Origin: Treponema denticola
GTDB taxonomy: Bacteria > Spirochaetota > Spirochaetia > Treponematales > Treponemataceae
DNA: 64,000 nucleotides
Direction: 5' to 3'
Assembly (NCBI RefSeq): GCF_024400535.1
Contig: NZ_CP038800.1
Location: 2,852,001 to 2,916,000 of the forward strand
Shown here one piece after another: positions 52,794 to 61,807 of this stretch. Position 1 is the stretch's first letter, and every line of letters begins with the position of its first letter. A program made the translations under genes and the position numbers. The notes beneath the pieces were generated by a model that saw nothing but the letters and a program-made list of their open reading frames with translations, searched no databases and was not told where the DNA came from.

Positions 52794-52866
52794 TTTTTTA
52801 ATATTACACGAGTACCACTTGTACACTACCGCAGCGGTAAACAAAAACGACAAAACATCTGAAAAT
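52794..52866 (-). pseudogene. Remnant of a MATE transporter C-terminus
   Basis: The minus strand reads FSDVLSFLFTAAVVYKWYS, nearly the same as the C-terminus of the intact MATE gene (FSDVLSFLFAVAVVYRWYS, around 57090-57150). Upstream codons are not related. The rest of 52562-53031 holds the 59-base repeat and nothing else recognised. Confidence 0.75.
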
Positions 52867-53031
52867 GGGATATTCCTATGAGTATTCGCTCTAAAACAAT
52901 AAGGGTCATATTGTTCCCAGCACTATTCCCATACTTCAATTATCACATTTTGTTTTCTCGATAAGTTGGTATGGAAACTGAACTCGCCTATTATCACACC
53001 GCTATAAAGAATGATTTATGTCGATTATGCC

Positions 53032-53586
53032 TCATGTTTGCTGCAGCGTATCCAACCAAGCTAAATAGTCCCTTGCGCTCCGCTCTACCTCTTGCCGTGC
53101 AGCTTCGCTATATCCCGCGTTGCTGTCTATCGTATGAAAGGTAAACGGCGGGCGGTAGTCTGCATTGCAGTATTTCGCTGTCAGTTCAAACGGACACAGT
53201 ACTTCGGCAACGCTGCATCCGACAGCACCGTCCGCGCGGTAGTCTGCAGCCGGCGCACCGAGCGAGACGGCAAGCGCAATTTTTCTGCCCTTAAGCGCCT
53301 TACCTTTCGAGCCATAAGCCCAGCCATGAGTCAGCACTTCATCTAACCACTGCTTCAGTAACGGCGGACAATTAAACCAGTATATGGGAAATTGCCACAC
53401 AAGTGAATCGTGCGTTTCTATCAATTTTTGTTCAGCCGCTACATCAATCTTAACTTGAGGATAGACAGCGTACAGTTCGTGAACGGTAAAGCGATCGCTA
53501 TGTTGCCGCACTGCATCCGACCAGTGTTTATGAACGGTAGATTGAGAAATATTAGGATGAGCAAGAATAATCAGGGTCTTTGACAT
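53032..53586 (-). CDS. NAD(P)H-dependent oxidoreductase, flavodoxin-like fold (MdaB/KefF type)
   Basis: The protein has 184 residues with TLIILAHPNISQSTVHKHW (FMN site), then HDSLVWQFPIYWFNCPPLLKQWLDEVL and ALKGRKIALAVSLGAP, characteristic of NQO1-like quinone reductases. AAGGAAG lies 6 bases before the ATG. Base composition is clearly richer in GC than the cassettes to its left. Divergent from the ketopantoate reductase-like gene. Confidence 0.9.
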   Translation of the reverse strand: MSKTLIILAHPNISQSTVHKHWSDAVRQHSDRFTVHELYAVYPQVKIDVAAEQKLIETHDSLVWQFPIYWFNCPPLLKQWLDEVLTHGWAYGSKGKALKGRKIALAVSLGAPAADYRADGAVGCSVAEVLCPFELTAKYCNADYRPPFTFHTIDSNAGYSEAARQEVERSARDYLAWLDTLQQT

Positions 53587-53665
53587 GGCAGCTTCCTTGA
53601 ATGAGTTATGCCGAGAGTGTATCATAAAAGATAAAAATGTTCTATACTTAGAGGCAGGTAGTAAA

Positions 53666-54556
53666 ATGAAACTTTTAATTTACGGTGCGGGCGTAATCGG
53701 CAGTTTGTATGCCGCTGCGTTCGCCGAAGCAGGCTATGACACAACCGTGTACGCAAGAGGGAAAAAACTTGAAACGCTGAAAACCCGCGGCTTGCTGTAT
53801 GAAAAAAACGGCAAACAGTATAAAGCAAAGGTTAAGGTTATCGATGCATTGCAAAACGATGATATCTATGATTTTATCTTTTTGACGGTAAAAGAAAATC
53901 AAGTGCATACGGCGCTCGAAGAACTCCGGTCGAACGGCAGTCCGAACATCGTTACAATGGTCAATACGCTTGAACCTTACGCCGACTGGGAGAACCTGTG
54001 CGGAGAAGGGCGCATTGTTCCCGCGTTTCCGGGGGCGGGCGGCAGCTATGAAGACGGCGTGCTGAAAGCGGACTTTACGCCGCCTCTTATTCAGGCTACG
54101 ACATTTGCCGAAATCGGCGGGAACACATCGGAGCGGTTGAAAAAACTAGCGGCTCTTTTTAAGACGGCGGGCGTGCCGTACCGAATCGTAAAAGACATGC
54201 ACGGCTGGCAGTTGTATCACTTGGCGCTGGTTGTTCCGATTGCCGATGCGTATTATAAAGCTGAAAATCCGGAAGAAGTTTGGAAAGAAGCGGACATTAT
54301 GAACAATACGGCACGGCAAATAAAAAACAATTTTCAAAAATTGTACCGTTCGGGAGTAAAACTTTTGCCGCCGAAAATGCACCTTTTGAGACTGCTGCCG
54401 GCTCCAATTCTGCAAGCCGTTTTTACTCAAGTTTTTAAAAGCCGCTTCGGAAATTTATTTATGTACCGGCACTCGATGAAAGCTCCCGACGAAATGAGAT
54501 CTCTGCACTCGCAGCTGTATCAATACCTTGCAGTAATTCCGACGAACAATAATTAA
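53666..54556 (+). CDS. Ketopantoate reductase-like (ApbA/PanE family) oxidoreductase
   Basis: The protein has 296 residues with an N-terminal NADP site LIYGAGVIGSLYAAAFAEAG, then DFIFLTVKENQVHTALEEL and a helical C-terminal domain. The family includes 2-dehydropantoate 2-reductase. The catalytic Lys expected in the second domain is not clear by eye and no pantothenate genes are near, so a different substrate is likely. The start is at MKLLIYGAG, with GAGG some way upstream. Confidence 0.78.
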   Translation: MKLLIYGAGVIGSLYAAAFAEAGYDTTVYARGKKLETLKTRGLLYEKNGKQYKAKVKVIDALQNDDIYDFIFLTVKENQVHTALEELRSNGSPNIVTMVNTLEPYADWENLCGEGRIVPAFPGAGGSYEDGVLKADFTPPLIQATTFAEIGGNTSERLKKLAALFKTAGVPYRIVKDMHGWQLYHLALVVPIADAYYKAENPEEVWKEADIMNNTARQIKNNFQKLYRSGVKLLPPKMHLLRLLPAPILQAVFTQVFKSRFGNLFMYRHSMKAPDEMRSLHSQLYQYLAVIPTNNN

Positions 54557-54629
54557 ACAAAGGCGTAAAGAGTACTTTAAAAACAAACATAAAAGTGATA
54601 CTATATATGCCCAAAAGAGAGTACAAAGC

Positions 54630-55232
54630 ATGCGTTTATTTTTATGTTCACATTTTTCAAGCGTCGGCTCCGCTGTTGAAGAGCAAATTGCGGGGAAAAA
54701 GGTTCTGTTCATTCCGACCGCATCAATACACGAAGGGTATACGGGATATGTCGGTTCGGCTCGTAAATTATTCAAAAAAGCGGGCGCCTTGCTGACGGAA
54801 ACCGATATTTCGACCGAAGAATTTTCGAAAATAAAAACGCTGTTTGATGATGCCGATGTTATTTATTTTACCGGAGGTAATTCGTTTTTCCTCATCGACT
54901 GTTTACGAAAAACCGGAACGGATAAACTTTTAAAACGGCAGCTGGAAAAAGGAAAATTATTTATCGGAGAGTCGGCAGGGGCTATCGTATGTGCACCGAC
55001 AATTTCTTATATTGAGAAAATGGATCCGATTCCGAAGGATTATTCGCAAAGAGACTATGCGGGATTAAAGCTTATCGATTTTTATATCCTGCCGCATTAT
55101 CTTACCGCGCCTTTCAAAAAAGCTACGGAGCAAATTATGCAAGCCTTTCCGACGCTTGAAATATGCGCTATCAATAATTCGCAAGCCGTTATTATTGAAG
55201 ACGTCAAACGAACCATAATCAGCGTGGAATGA
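54630..55232 (+). CDS. Peptidase E-like (S51 family) serine peptidase
   Basis: The protein has 200 residues with VLFIPTASIHEG, VIYFTGGNSFFLIDCLR and the nucleophile segment GESAGAIVCAP, then IDFYILPHY, the pattern of class I glutamine amidotransferase-like S51 peptidases that cleave Asp-X dipeptides. The ribosome site (GAGAG) is weak. Confidence 0.85.
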   Translation: MRLFLCSHFSSVGSAVEEQIAGKKVLFIPTASIHEGYTGYVGSARKLFKKAGALLTETDISTEEFSKIKTLFDDADVIYFTGGNSFFLIDCLRKTGTDKLLKRQLEKGKLFIGESAGAIVCAPTISYIEKMDPIPKDYSQRDYAGLKLIDFYILPHYLTAPFKKATEQIMQAFPTLEICAINNSQAVIIEDVKRTIISVE

Positions 55233-55309
55233 GACTTATTTGTTTCGGCATCGGCAAAAATTTTGGCTGCGGAAATAGAAAAAGCCGTATTGCGATAGAG
55301 CCCGCAAAA

Positions 55310-55330
55310 GCCGCCGATTCGGCGGCCGCG
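55310..55330 (-). terminator. Terminator of rpiB
   Basis: GCCGCCG (55310-55316) pairs with CGGCGGC (55320-55326). On the minus strand the stem is followed by TTTT. Confidence 0.55.
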
Positions 55331-55331
55331 T

Positions 55332-55784
55332 TTATTTACCGTATTTTCTTTCTATAGCGGAAAGGGTGTCGACCCGTTCCGTGTAAACGCCGCCTTCAAA
55401 GCGGGCATCGAGAAAGGCGTCGACAATCATTTTTGCTTCTTCGGGTCCGACGATGCATACGCCCATGGCGACAGCGTTTATGTCGCTGTGTTCGACGGCG
55501 AGCTTTGCCGTACACGGTTCGCTGCACGCCGCAGCCCTCACTCCCGGAACCTTGTTTGCGGCAAGAGAAATGCCGACGCCCGATCCGCACACCATCACAC
55601 CCTTTTCAACTTCGCGCGATTTAATCGCTTCGGCAACCTTTAAGCCGAATTCGGCATAGTTTGCCGGAACCTTGGAATCCGCCGCACCGTAATCAACGCA
55701 TTCGTATCCTTTATTGCGAACGTGTTCCATTAAAATATGTTTTAATGCGACTCCCGAATGATCGCTCCCGAATCCGATTTTCAT
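55332..55784 (-). CDS. rpiB: Ribose 5-phosphate isomerase B
   Basis: The protein has 150 residues starting KIGFGSDHSGVALK, with the catalytic Cys in VMVCGSGVGIS and AACSEPCTAKLA, all RpiB features. It interconverts ribose 5-phosphate and ribulose 5-phosphate. AAGGGAG lies 8 bases before the ATG at 55784; an upstream in-frame start to 55850 has no ribosome site. Confidence 0.94.
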   Translation of the reverse strand: MKIGFGSDHSGVALKHILMEHVRNKGYECVDYGAADSKVPANYAEFGLKVAEAIKSREVEKGVMVCGSGVGISLAANKVPGVRAAACSEPCTAKLAVEHSDINAVAMGVCIVGPEEAKMIVDAFLDARFEGGVYTERVDTLSAIERKYGK

Positions 55785-56045
55785 ATGCGCACTCCCTTTA
55801 TATAAAAATAATATAGGGCACTTATAAAAAACTATTTTTTTAGCACCCATAATTATTTTAGTAGTTTTTTTATAAATTGTCTAGTGTAAAAGCGGGGTTA
55901 CTTTCTCCGCCTTGCATAACAATCTTTTTGCGATAATTTTGCCTTATTTCGTCCTTCTTGCAATTGTTAAGGTTCGTGAATTCTTCTGTACAATTCCCTT
56001 GCCTAAATGTATGCATTTCAGTATTTTTTAAAAGGAGGTAATCCT

Positions 56046-56993
56046 ATGGATGGAAAGAAACGCAAAGTTACCGTTGTGGGAGCAGGTGCGGTCGGTTCAA
56101 CCTTTGCCTACGCATTGGCTCAAAGCGGTTATGCGGATGAAATAGCAATAACCGATATGAATAAAAATTTTGCCGAAGGACAAGCGCTCGACCTTGTGCA
56201 GGGGCTGCCTTTTTTGCCGCAAGTCGACATACACGCAGGCGGTAAAGCCGATTATGCCGACAGCGACATCGTTGTGGTTACGGCGGGAGCAAAACAACAG
56301 AGCGGAGAAACTCGCATAGATTTGCTAAAACGCAACGCGTCCATTATCACCGGCATTGCAAAGGACATCGCGGAAAGCGGCTGCAGCGGCGTTATGCTGA
56401 TTGTGAGCAATCCCGTCGATATTTTAACGCGGGCGGCGCTCAAGGCTTCCGGATGGGAGCGCGGAAGAGTTATCGGTTCCGGTACCGTTTTGGACACTGC
56501 ACGTTTCCGATACACTCTTAGCAAAGAGTGCGGTGTCGATGCGCGCAACATTCACGGTTATATTTTGGGAGAACACGGCGACAGCGAATTTGCAGCTTGG
56601 TCGATGACATCCGTTGCGGGACGGCGCATCGACGAATATTGTTCAGGCGGTATGTGCAGCTCAGGTCTGCACTTCGATAAAGCAAAAATTCTGGAAGAAG
56701 TACGGAATTCCGCTTACCACATTATCGACTACAAAGGGTCTACTTATTTTGCCGTCGGCTTAGCCCTGACGAGAATAGCCGGCGCCATTTTGCGCAACGA
56801 GCACAGTATTTTGTCCGTTTCGATGACGCTGGACGGAGAGTTCGGACTTAAAGATGTATGCTTGAGCGTTCCCTGCATTGTCGGGCGCAGCGGCGCTGAG
56901 CGGGTTATAGAAAGCGATCTTCCCGCTGATGAACAGGCAGCATTGGAAGCAAGCGCAAAACGGCTTAAAGAAGCTTTTACCGAGATGAATTAA
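56046..56993 (+). CDS. ldh: L-lactate dehydrogenase
   Basis: The protein has 315 residues. NAD site VVGAGAVGSTFAYALAQSG, substrate segment SNPVDILTRAALKASG, GSGTVLDTARFRY with the Arg, and the catalytic His in GEHGDSEFAAWS, characteristic of L-LDH and not malate dehydrogenase. A perfect AGGAGGT lies before the ATG. It reduces pyruvate to lactate and regenerates NAD. Confidence 0.95.
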   Translation: MDGKKRKVTVVGAGAVGSTFAYALAQSGYADEIAITDMNKNFAEGQALDLVQGLPFLPQVDIHAGGKADYADSDIVVVTAGAKQQSGETRIDLLKRNASIITGIAKDIAESGCSGVMLIVSNPVDILTRAALKASGWERGRVIGSGTVLDTARFRYTLSKECGVDARNIHGYILGEHGDSEFAAWSMTSVAGRRIDEYCSGGMCSSGLHFDKAKILEEVRNSAYHIIDYKGSTYFAVGLALTRIAGAILRNEHSILSVSMTLDGEFGLKDVCLSVPCIVGRSGAERVIESDLPADEQAALEASAKRLKEAFTEMN

Positions 56994-57055
56994 CCCAAAC
57001 TATTTTTTACCGAGAATTTCGTTTATTACGATTACTCTGCATTTAAAGGTTTCGT

Positions 57056-58423
57056 TTATCCTGCATTTAAAGCTGAACTGAACGCCCCGGACGAGTACCA
57101 CCTGTACACTACCGCAACGGCAAACAAAAACGACAAAACATCGGAGAAAGGCTGCAGCAGGTAAATGCCGGTCTTTCCGTATAGGGCGGGCAGAATATAT
57201 AAGAGCGGTAAATAAAAAAAGCCTTGCCGTGAAATCGATATGAGAAGGGATGAAAAATAATGACCGATGTTCTGCATGAACATACTGCTCACGGCAAAAA
57301 AGCTTAAAAGCGGCAGCGAAAAGCATTGCATTCTCAGTATCTTAATTCCGGCAAAAATTACCTCATCATCCTTAGACATAACTCCGATACATTTTTCGGC
57401 AAAAAGAAATAAGATTATTGAGGCGCCTGTTAAAAAAATTGTTCCGATTAAAACCGTAGTAATAAAAGCTCTTTTTACTCTTGAGTATTGCTTGGCGCCG
57501 TAATTCATTGCACAAATCGGTTGAAAGCCTTGCCCCCACCCGATCATAATCATATAAGCCAATGCGGCAACTCTTGAACTTACCGTTAAAGCCGCTATCA
57601 TGCTTTCTCCGTATTGTGCCGCTTTTACATTGAGTAAAACCAATGCGGCGGAGGTAATTGCCTGCCGCGAAAAATTGGGCATACCGCCTGCAAGAATATG
57701 ATACATACGCTCTTTGCTGTATTGTACTTTTTTTAGATTGAACGAAATACTCTCGTGCCTTTTTGCTAAGAGCGTCAATACAATACACCCAATAATCTGG
57801 CCGATTAGCGTTGCATAGCCTGCGCCGATAAATCCCTGCTTAAAAATAAACATCAATACGGGATCAAGTACCATATTGCTGAGCATTCCCGAAAGAAGTC
57901 CGAGCATTCCGTCGCGTACATTTCCGCAAAGGCGCAGCTGATTATAAACCGTTAGTGCATATAAACTAAACGGAATGCTGATGATAATAATCCTTAAATA
58001 CTGAACGGTAAAAGTGAGCACATCTTGAGATGCACTTCCGCCGATGAATTTTGAAAGAGGTAGAATAAAAATACTTGCTGCGATTGCGATCACAATACCG
58101 GTTATAATTGCAAGAACAATTCCTATCGACGAAATGGTTTCCGCTTCCGCATAGTCTTGTTCTCCGATTTTTTTTGACATTGCATTACCGCTGCCGTAGC
58201 CGAACCAAAAACCTATTGCCTGAATAATGCTGACAAAACTAAACACAATGCCGATCGCCGCAATCATCGCTCTGTTATTTAAGCGGCCGACAAAAAAAGT
58301 ATCGGTCAAATTGTATATAACGCTGATCAACATTCCGATTATTGTCGGAATTGAAGTTTTAACTAACAGCGGAAAAATCGGTTTTGTTAAAATGTTAAAT
58401 CGTCTCAGCTCTTTTGAATCCAT
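57056..58423 (-). CDS. MATE family multidrug efflux protein
   Basis: The protein has 455 residues and about 12 membrane segments. The two repeats start PIFPLLVKTSIPTIIGMLISVIYNLTDTFFVG and FSRQAITSAALVLLNV; GWGQGFQPICAMNYGAK is a family hallmark. The ATG follows the upstream TGA after 1 base, with GGAG 10 bases before. Third gene of the TetR/PEP-utilising enzyme/MATE operon; drug or toxic-metabolite export is likely. Confidence 0.92.
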   Translation of the reverse strand: MDSKELRRFNILTKPIFPLLVKTSIPTIIGMLISVIYNLTDTFFVGRLNNRAMIAAIGIVFSFVSIIQAIGFWFGYGSGNAMSKKIGEQDYAEAETISSIGIVLAIITGIVIAIAASIFILPLSKFIGGSASQDVLTFTVQYLRIIIISIPFSLYALTVYNQLRLCGNVRDGMLGLLSGMLSNMVLDPVLMFIFKQGFIGAGYATLIGQIIGCIVLTLLAKRHESISFNLKKVQYSKERMYHILAGGMPNFSRQAITSAALVLLNVKAAQYGESMIAALTVSSRVAALAYMIMIGWGQGFQPICAMNYGAKQYSRVKRAFITTVLIGTIFLTGASIILFLFAEKCIGVMSKDDEVIFAGIKILRMQCFSLPLLSFFAVSSMFMQNIGHYFSSLLISISRQGFFYLPLLYILPALYGKTGIYLLQPFSDVLSFLFAVAVVYRWYSSGAFSSALNAG

Positions 58424-58424
58424 C

Positions 58425-60902
58425 TCAACAACTCCGCACTTCGCCTTTGTTTCCGTCAATTTTTATAAAATCGCCGTCCTTAAATTTTGCGGTGGCAAAA
58501 CCTACACCCAATACTGCCGGTATATTAAATTCCCGAGCGACAATCGCAGCATGACTTAACGCGGAACCGGTATCTGCAACGACAGCACTTGCAAGTTTAA
58601 AAAGCGGAGTCCATTCGGGATCGGTAAGATGACACACAAGTACATCGCCTTTTTGCATTTTATAAAATTCTTCAGGCTTGCAGATAAGGCACGCCTTTCC
58701 TACAACAGTCCCCGGACTTCCGCTTACTCCTTTCAGCACATCGCCCCTTGAATCAAACACAAGTAATTTTGAAGCTTCCCAAACTTTTTCCGCAAGCGGA
58801 AATTTTTCATTTCGTCTTTTTATTTTTTCTTTATAGACATCGGTTAGTCGGCTGGCTTTAAGCACTTCCATTAATTCACGATGAAAAAGATTTACAATTC
58901 CGTGTTTATAATCTTCGCTGTTTAATAAAAGAATATTTATCCGTCTTACACATTGCCTGACATAATAAAAGACAGCTTCCCACAAATATTGTGATTCTTC
59001 GCGGACAACATGAAAATACCGAAAGTGCTGTATGTCCTTTTCTATACGAGGATATTTGTTTCCATAAAGACGCTGTAAGTTCTGCATTAAACTCGTATAA
59101 TTTCTATTCTCGTTATTATGAAAATTTTGATCGGATGTATCAGGGGTATTTAAAAGCGGGCGTATAATATTGACAAGCCTGTCGGGATCTTCGATAAATG
59201 TTTTTGCTTCGATACAATAACAATTGTAATCCGACTTAAAACCGTTGCGATTTATAAAATCATCTGCGAGCCGTTTAAATTCGGGAAAGCCGGCACACAG
59301 GGTTTTAAATTTTTCTCCTGAAAGTACGGCTTCTGTTAGAACAGCATTTTTCTTTATCTCATCGGCTATGCGTGAAATATCGTTTGCAACGGCAGCCGTT
59401 TTATTATTGAGTTCCCGATAAAAATCAAATGCGGAATAGTTCTTATCTACTCGTTTAATTATTTTTGTGAATTTTTTACTCATCAAAAAAGACGGGAACA
59501 AGGCGTATTTAAATCTGTCATAAGCAAGCTGTTGAATAAGCTCATAACTTTGTTCCATGAATCTACTGCATTCCGCCAAGCTCATATTTTGAAAGTCTAA
59601 AGTTTTTATCCGCTCTATCTCTTTTTCATAATGTGCCATAAATTTTTTACATACTTCCGAACAATAGTCGAAGTTTTTAAGCATGTGTATTATTTTAAAG
59701 ATATGAAAAATACGCAGGGTGAAACCTTTTTTATTTTTCGGAAGAGTCTGAATACCGTCATTATCAATTTCAGGATTTGAATTAAAAACAAGACCGCCTT
59801 CCGCAAATATCCGTGCTTTTTGGTCGTTAATCGCCATCATATAATCAAAGTCCAGCACACGGTATGCAAAGGGCATCTTTTCAAGCAGGAATGCCATATT
59901 TTCTTTTGTGCTTTTTGTTAACGCTTTGCTTTGAATATATTTTTGAATAAGTTTTTCATCATCATTGTTTTTTAAGGTTGTTATTGCGCGTGCCTGTAAA
60001 ATATATATTTCATTATTTTGTATTGCCCATTCAATATCCATCGGCATACCGTAATGCTTTTCTATTTTTAATCCGGCTTTTACAAGCCCAGAAATCTCGG
60101 TATCATTCAATGCCCGCGCTGTTCTTTTTGCTTCGCTTACCGATTCTTCTTTTGTATTCTTATCGCCATAAACAATTTGCGTTTTTTTACTTCCGATATT
60201 TATTTCAACAACAGTACCCGTCTTGTTTACAACATAATTATCCGCCGTTACGCGTCCGCTTACAACACTCTCGCCCAATCCATAGCTTGCATTGATCTGT
60301 ATTTCATCTTTGTTTTGCGTTACCGGATTAAGCGTAAACAAAACACCGGCTTTTTCACTTTCTACCATTTCTTGAATGACAACTGCAATCGCAACAGAGC
60401 TTTGATTATAGCCTTGGTTAAAACGATAGCTTACCGCCCTGTCACCCCACAGTGAGGCGTAGCAATGACGTATGTAAATCAATACATCCTCTATGCCTTG
60501 CACATTCAAATAAGTTTCCTGCTGACCTGCAAAACTCGCATCGGGTAAATCTTCCGCCGTTGCCGATGAGCGCACCGCAACTCTCGCCGATTCTCCAAGT
60601 TCAGTGTATTTCTCTCTTATCTCTTTTTCCAATCGAGCGGGAAAATGCCCTGCCGTAATTTTTTTCCGAAATTCTCCGGCTGCGGATAACAATGCCTGTT
60701 CATCCGTTTGTGTTTCTTCAAGAGTGCGTGAGATGATTTCGTCTATTTTGTTTTCTTTTAAGAATTCCCGATAGGCCTCTGCGGTAATGACAAATCCTTT
60801 CGGCACATTTATTCCCACAGCAGTCATCTCTCCAAGGTTAGCACCCTTGCCGCCCGCCCTTAATATGTCATCCTTATGTATTTGTGTAAAATCAAGTATC
60901 AT
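58425..60902 (-). CDS. PEP synthase / rifampin phosphotransferase-like enzyme
   Basis: The protein has 825 residues. An N-terminal ATP-grasp domain starts GGKGANLGEMTAVGI, with VRSSATAEDLPDASFAGQQETY and IEWAIQNNEIYILQARAIT. The C-terminal swivelling domain carries the phosphohistidine in TGSALSHAAIVAREFNIPAV. The long middle part is not that of housekeeping PEP synthase and resembles rifampin phosphotransferase-type proteins, which have this domain order. GGAGGAG lies 5 bases before the ATG at 60902. The TetR and MATE neighbours favour a drug-related role. Substrate unproven. Confidence 0.78.
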   Translation of the reverse strand: MILDFTQIHKDDILRAGGKGANLGEMTAVGINVPKGFVITAEAYREFLKENKIDEIISRTLEETQTDEQALLSAAGEFRKKITAGHFPARLEKEIREKYTELGESARVAVRSSATAEDLPDASFAGQQETYLNVQGIEDVLIYIRHCYASLWGDRAVSYRFNQGYNQSSVAIAVVIQEMVESEKAGVLFTLNPVTQNKDEIQINASYGLGESVVSGRVTADNYVVNKTGTVVEINIGSKKTQIVYGDKNTKEESVSEAKRTARALNDTEISGLVKAGLKIEKHYGMPMDIEWAIQNNEIYILQARAITTLKNNDDEKLIQKYIQSKALTKSTKENMAFLLEKMPFAYRVLDFDYMMAINDQKARIFAEGGLVFNSNPEIDNDGIQTLPKNKKGFTLRIFHIFKIIHMLKNFDYCSEVCKKFMAHYEKEIERIKTLDFQNMSLAECSRFMEQSYELIQQLAYDRFKYALFPSFLMSKKFTKIIKRVDKNYSAFDFYRELNNKTAAVANDISRIADEIKKNAVLTEAVLSGEKFKTLCAGFPEFKRLADDFINRNGFKSDYNCYCIEAKTFIEDPDRLVNIIRPLLNTPDTSDQNFHNNENRNYTSLMQNLQRLYGNKYPRIEKDIQHFRYFHVVREESQYLWEAVFYYVRQCVRRINILLLNSEDYKHGIVNLFHRELMEVLKASRLTDVYKEKIKRRNEKFPLAEKVWEASKLLVFDSRGDVLKGVSGSPGTVVGKACLICKPEEFYKMQKGDVLVCHLTDPEWTPLFKLASAVVADTGSALSHAAIVAREFNIPAVLGVGFATAKFKDGDFIKIDGNKGEVRSC

Positions 60903-60942
60903 TTTTTGCTCCTCCATACTTAAACTTTTCAAAACTATGCCG

Positions 60943-61539
60943 TTATTTTTCTATATACTTATTTACTATTCCGGATATAAATGTCAGCAGCATTTCATTA
61001 AAATACTCTTTATCAAACTGATAATAATGAGAACATAATAAAAAACTTCCGCTAAACGCATTCAATAAGCCCTTTTTATCTGCCCGCTTAATCGAACCGT
61101 TTTGCTCCCAATATTCTATGAGCCTCGTTAAAAAGCCATCATACAGAATTTCAATCCTATGAACTTCATTCAGTTTTTTTGCTTCAAGTATTTTAAAAGC
61201 ATCTTCATACATGGGCTGCTTTTGAATTTTTTCCATAAGATCAACCGAATATCGGTATATTATGTCCGTAAGAAATTCCTCCGGATCGGAGAGAGAATTT
61301 GAAAACTTCTTTTCAATATAATTTAATTTTTGGCTTGATCGGTATGCAATGAGTTCGATAATCAAAGCCTCTTTATCTTTCCAAAAATTATAAAAACTCC
61401 CCTGCGCAATACCTGCCCGCTTCGTCAATTCAGCTATACTCAGCGCCTTCGTCCCCTTATCGTGAAACAGATCCAGTGCCGCTTCCAATATCTTTTCTTT
61501 TATTTTGATTCTCTCTTGTTCGGTAAATGCTTTTGCCAC
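60943..61539 (-). CDS. TetR family transcriptional regulator
   Basis: The protein has 198 residues. The helix-turn-helix reads ILEAALDLFHDKGTKALSIAELTKRAGIAQGSFYNFWKDKEALI. The start is GTG at 61539, following GGAGGAG. It is the first gene of the operon with the PEP-utilising enzyme and MATE pump and probably represses it through two operators upstream (61574-61657). Confidence 0.92.
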   Translation of the reverse strand: MAKAFTEQERIKIKEKILEAALDLFHDKGTKALSIAELTKRAGIAQGSFYNFWKDKEALIIELIAYRSSQKLNYIEKKFSNSLSDPEEFLTDIIYRYSVDLMEKIQKQPMYEDAFKILEAKKLNEVHRIEILYDGFLTRLIEYWEQNGSIKRADKKGLLNAFSGSFLLCSHYYQFDKEYFNEMLLTFISGIVNKYIEK

Positions 61540-61573
61540 CAGCTCCTCCTCAGTATGTTTTTATTTTATATCT

Positions 61574-61657
61574 CAATGAATATTCTATCTTTTATTCATT
61601 GCTAGTATAGCAAAATATTTACTTTATGTCAATGAATGTTTTATAATTTATTCATTG
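61574..61657. promoter_or_regulatory. Two 28-base TetR-type operators
   Basis: Site 1 is CAATGAATA (61574-61582) with TATTCATTG (61593-61601). Site 2 is CAATGAATG (61630-61638) with TATTCATTG (61649-61657). Both have a 10-base centre, with 56 bases between equivalent points. They lie between the tetR start and the second gltS gene, so either or both divergent units could be controlled. Confidence 0.8.
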
Positions 61658-61729
61658 ATAATCGAAACTCCTCTTTTTTGAATAATGATTGGAATGTTAT
61701 TCTTCAGAAACAAATTTAAAAGCAATAGA

Positions 61730-61758
61730 TTGACATCTTCATATAAAAAGCCTATACT
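61730..61758 (+). promoter_or_regulatory. Promoter of the second gltS-type gene
   Basis: TTGACA (61730-61735), a 17-base spacer, TATACT (61753-61758). A short stem TTGCGT/ACGCAA follows just before the ribosome site. Confidence 0.7.
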
Positions 61759-61807
61759 CACTCTTGCATCCCGAATTGCGTTAGACGCACGCAAAAGGAG
61801 AGGAGTT

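Noticed and set aside
55870-56030. Possible riboswitch before lactate dehydrogenase
   Set aside because: Only a weak GCGG/CCGC stem is visible and no known riboswitch core could be recognised.
61777-61796. GCGTTAGAC-type sequence resembling an attC core before the second gltS
   Set aside because: There is no partner core or attC stem; it is part of a small hairpin near the ribosome site.
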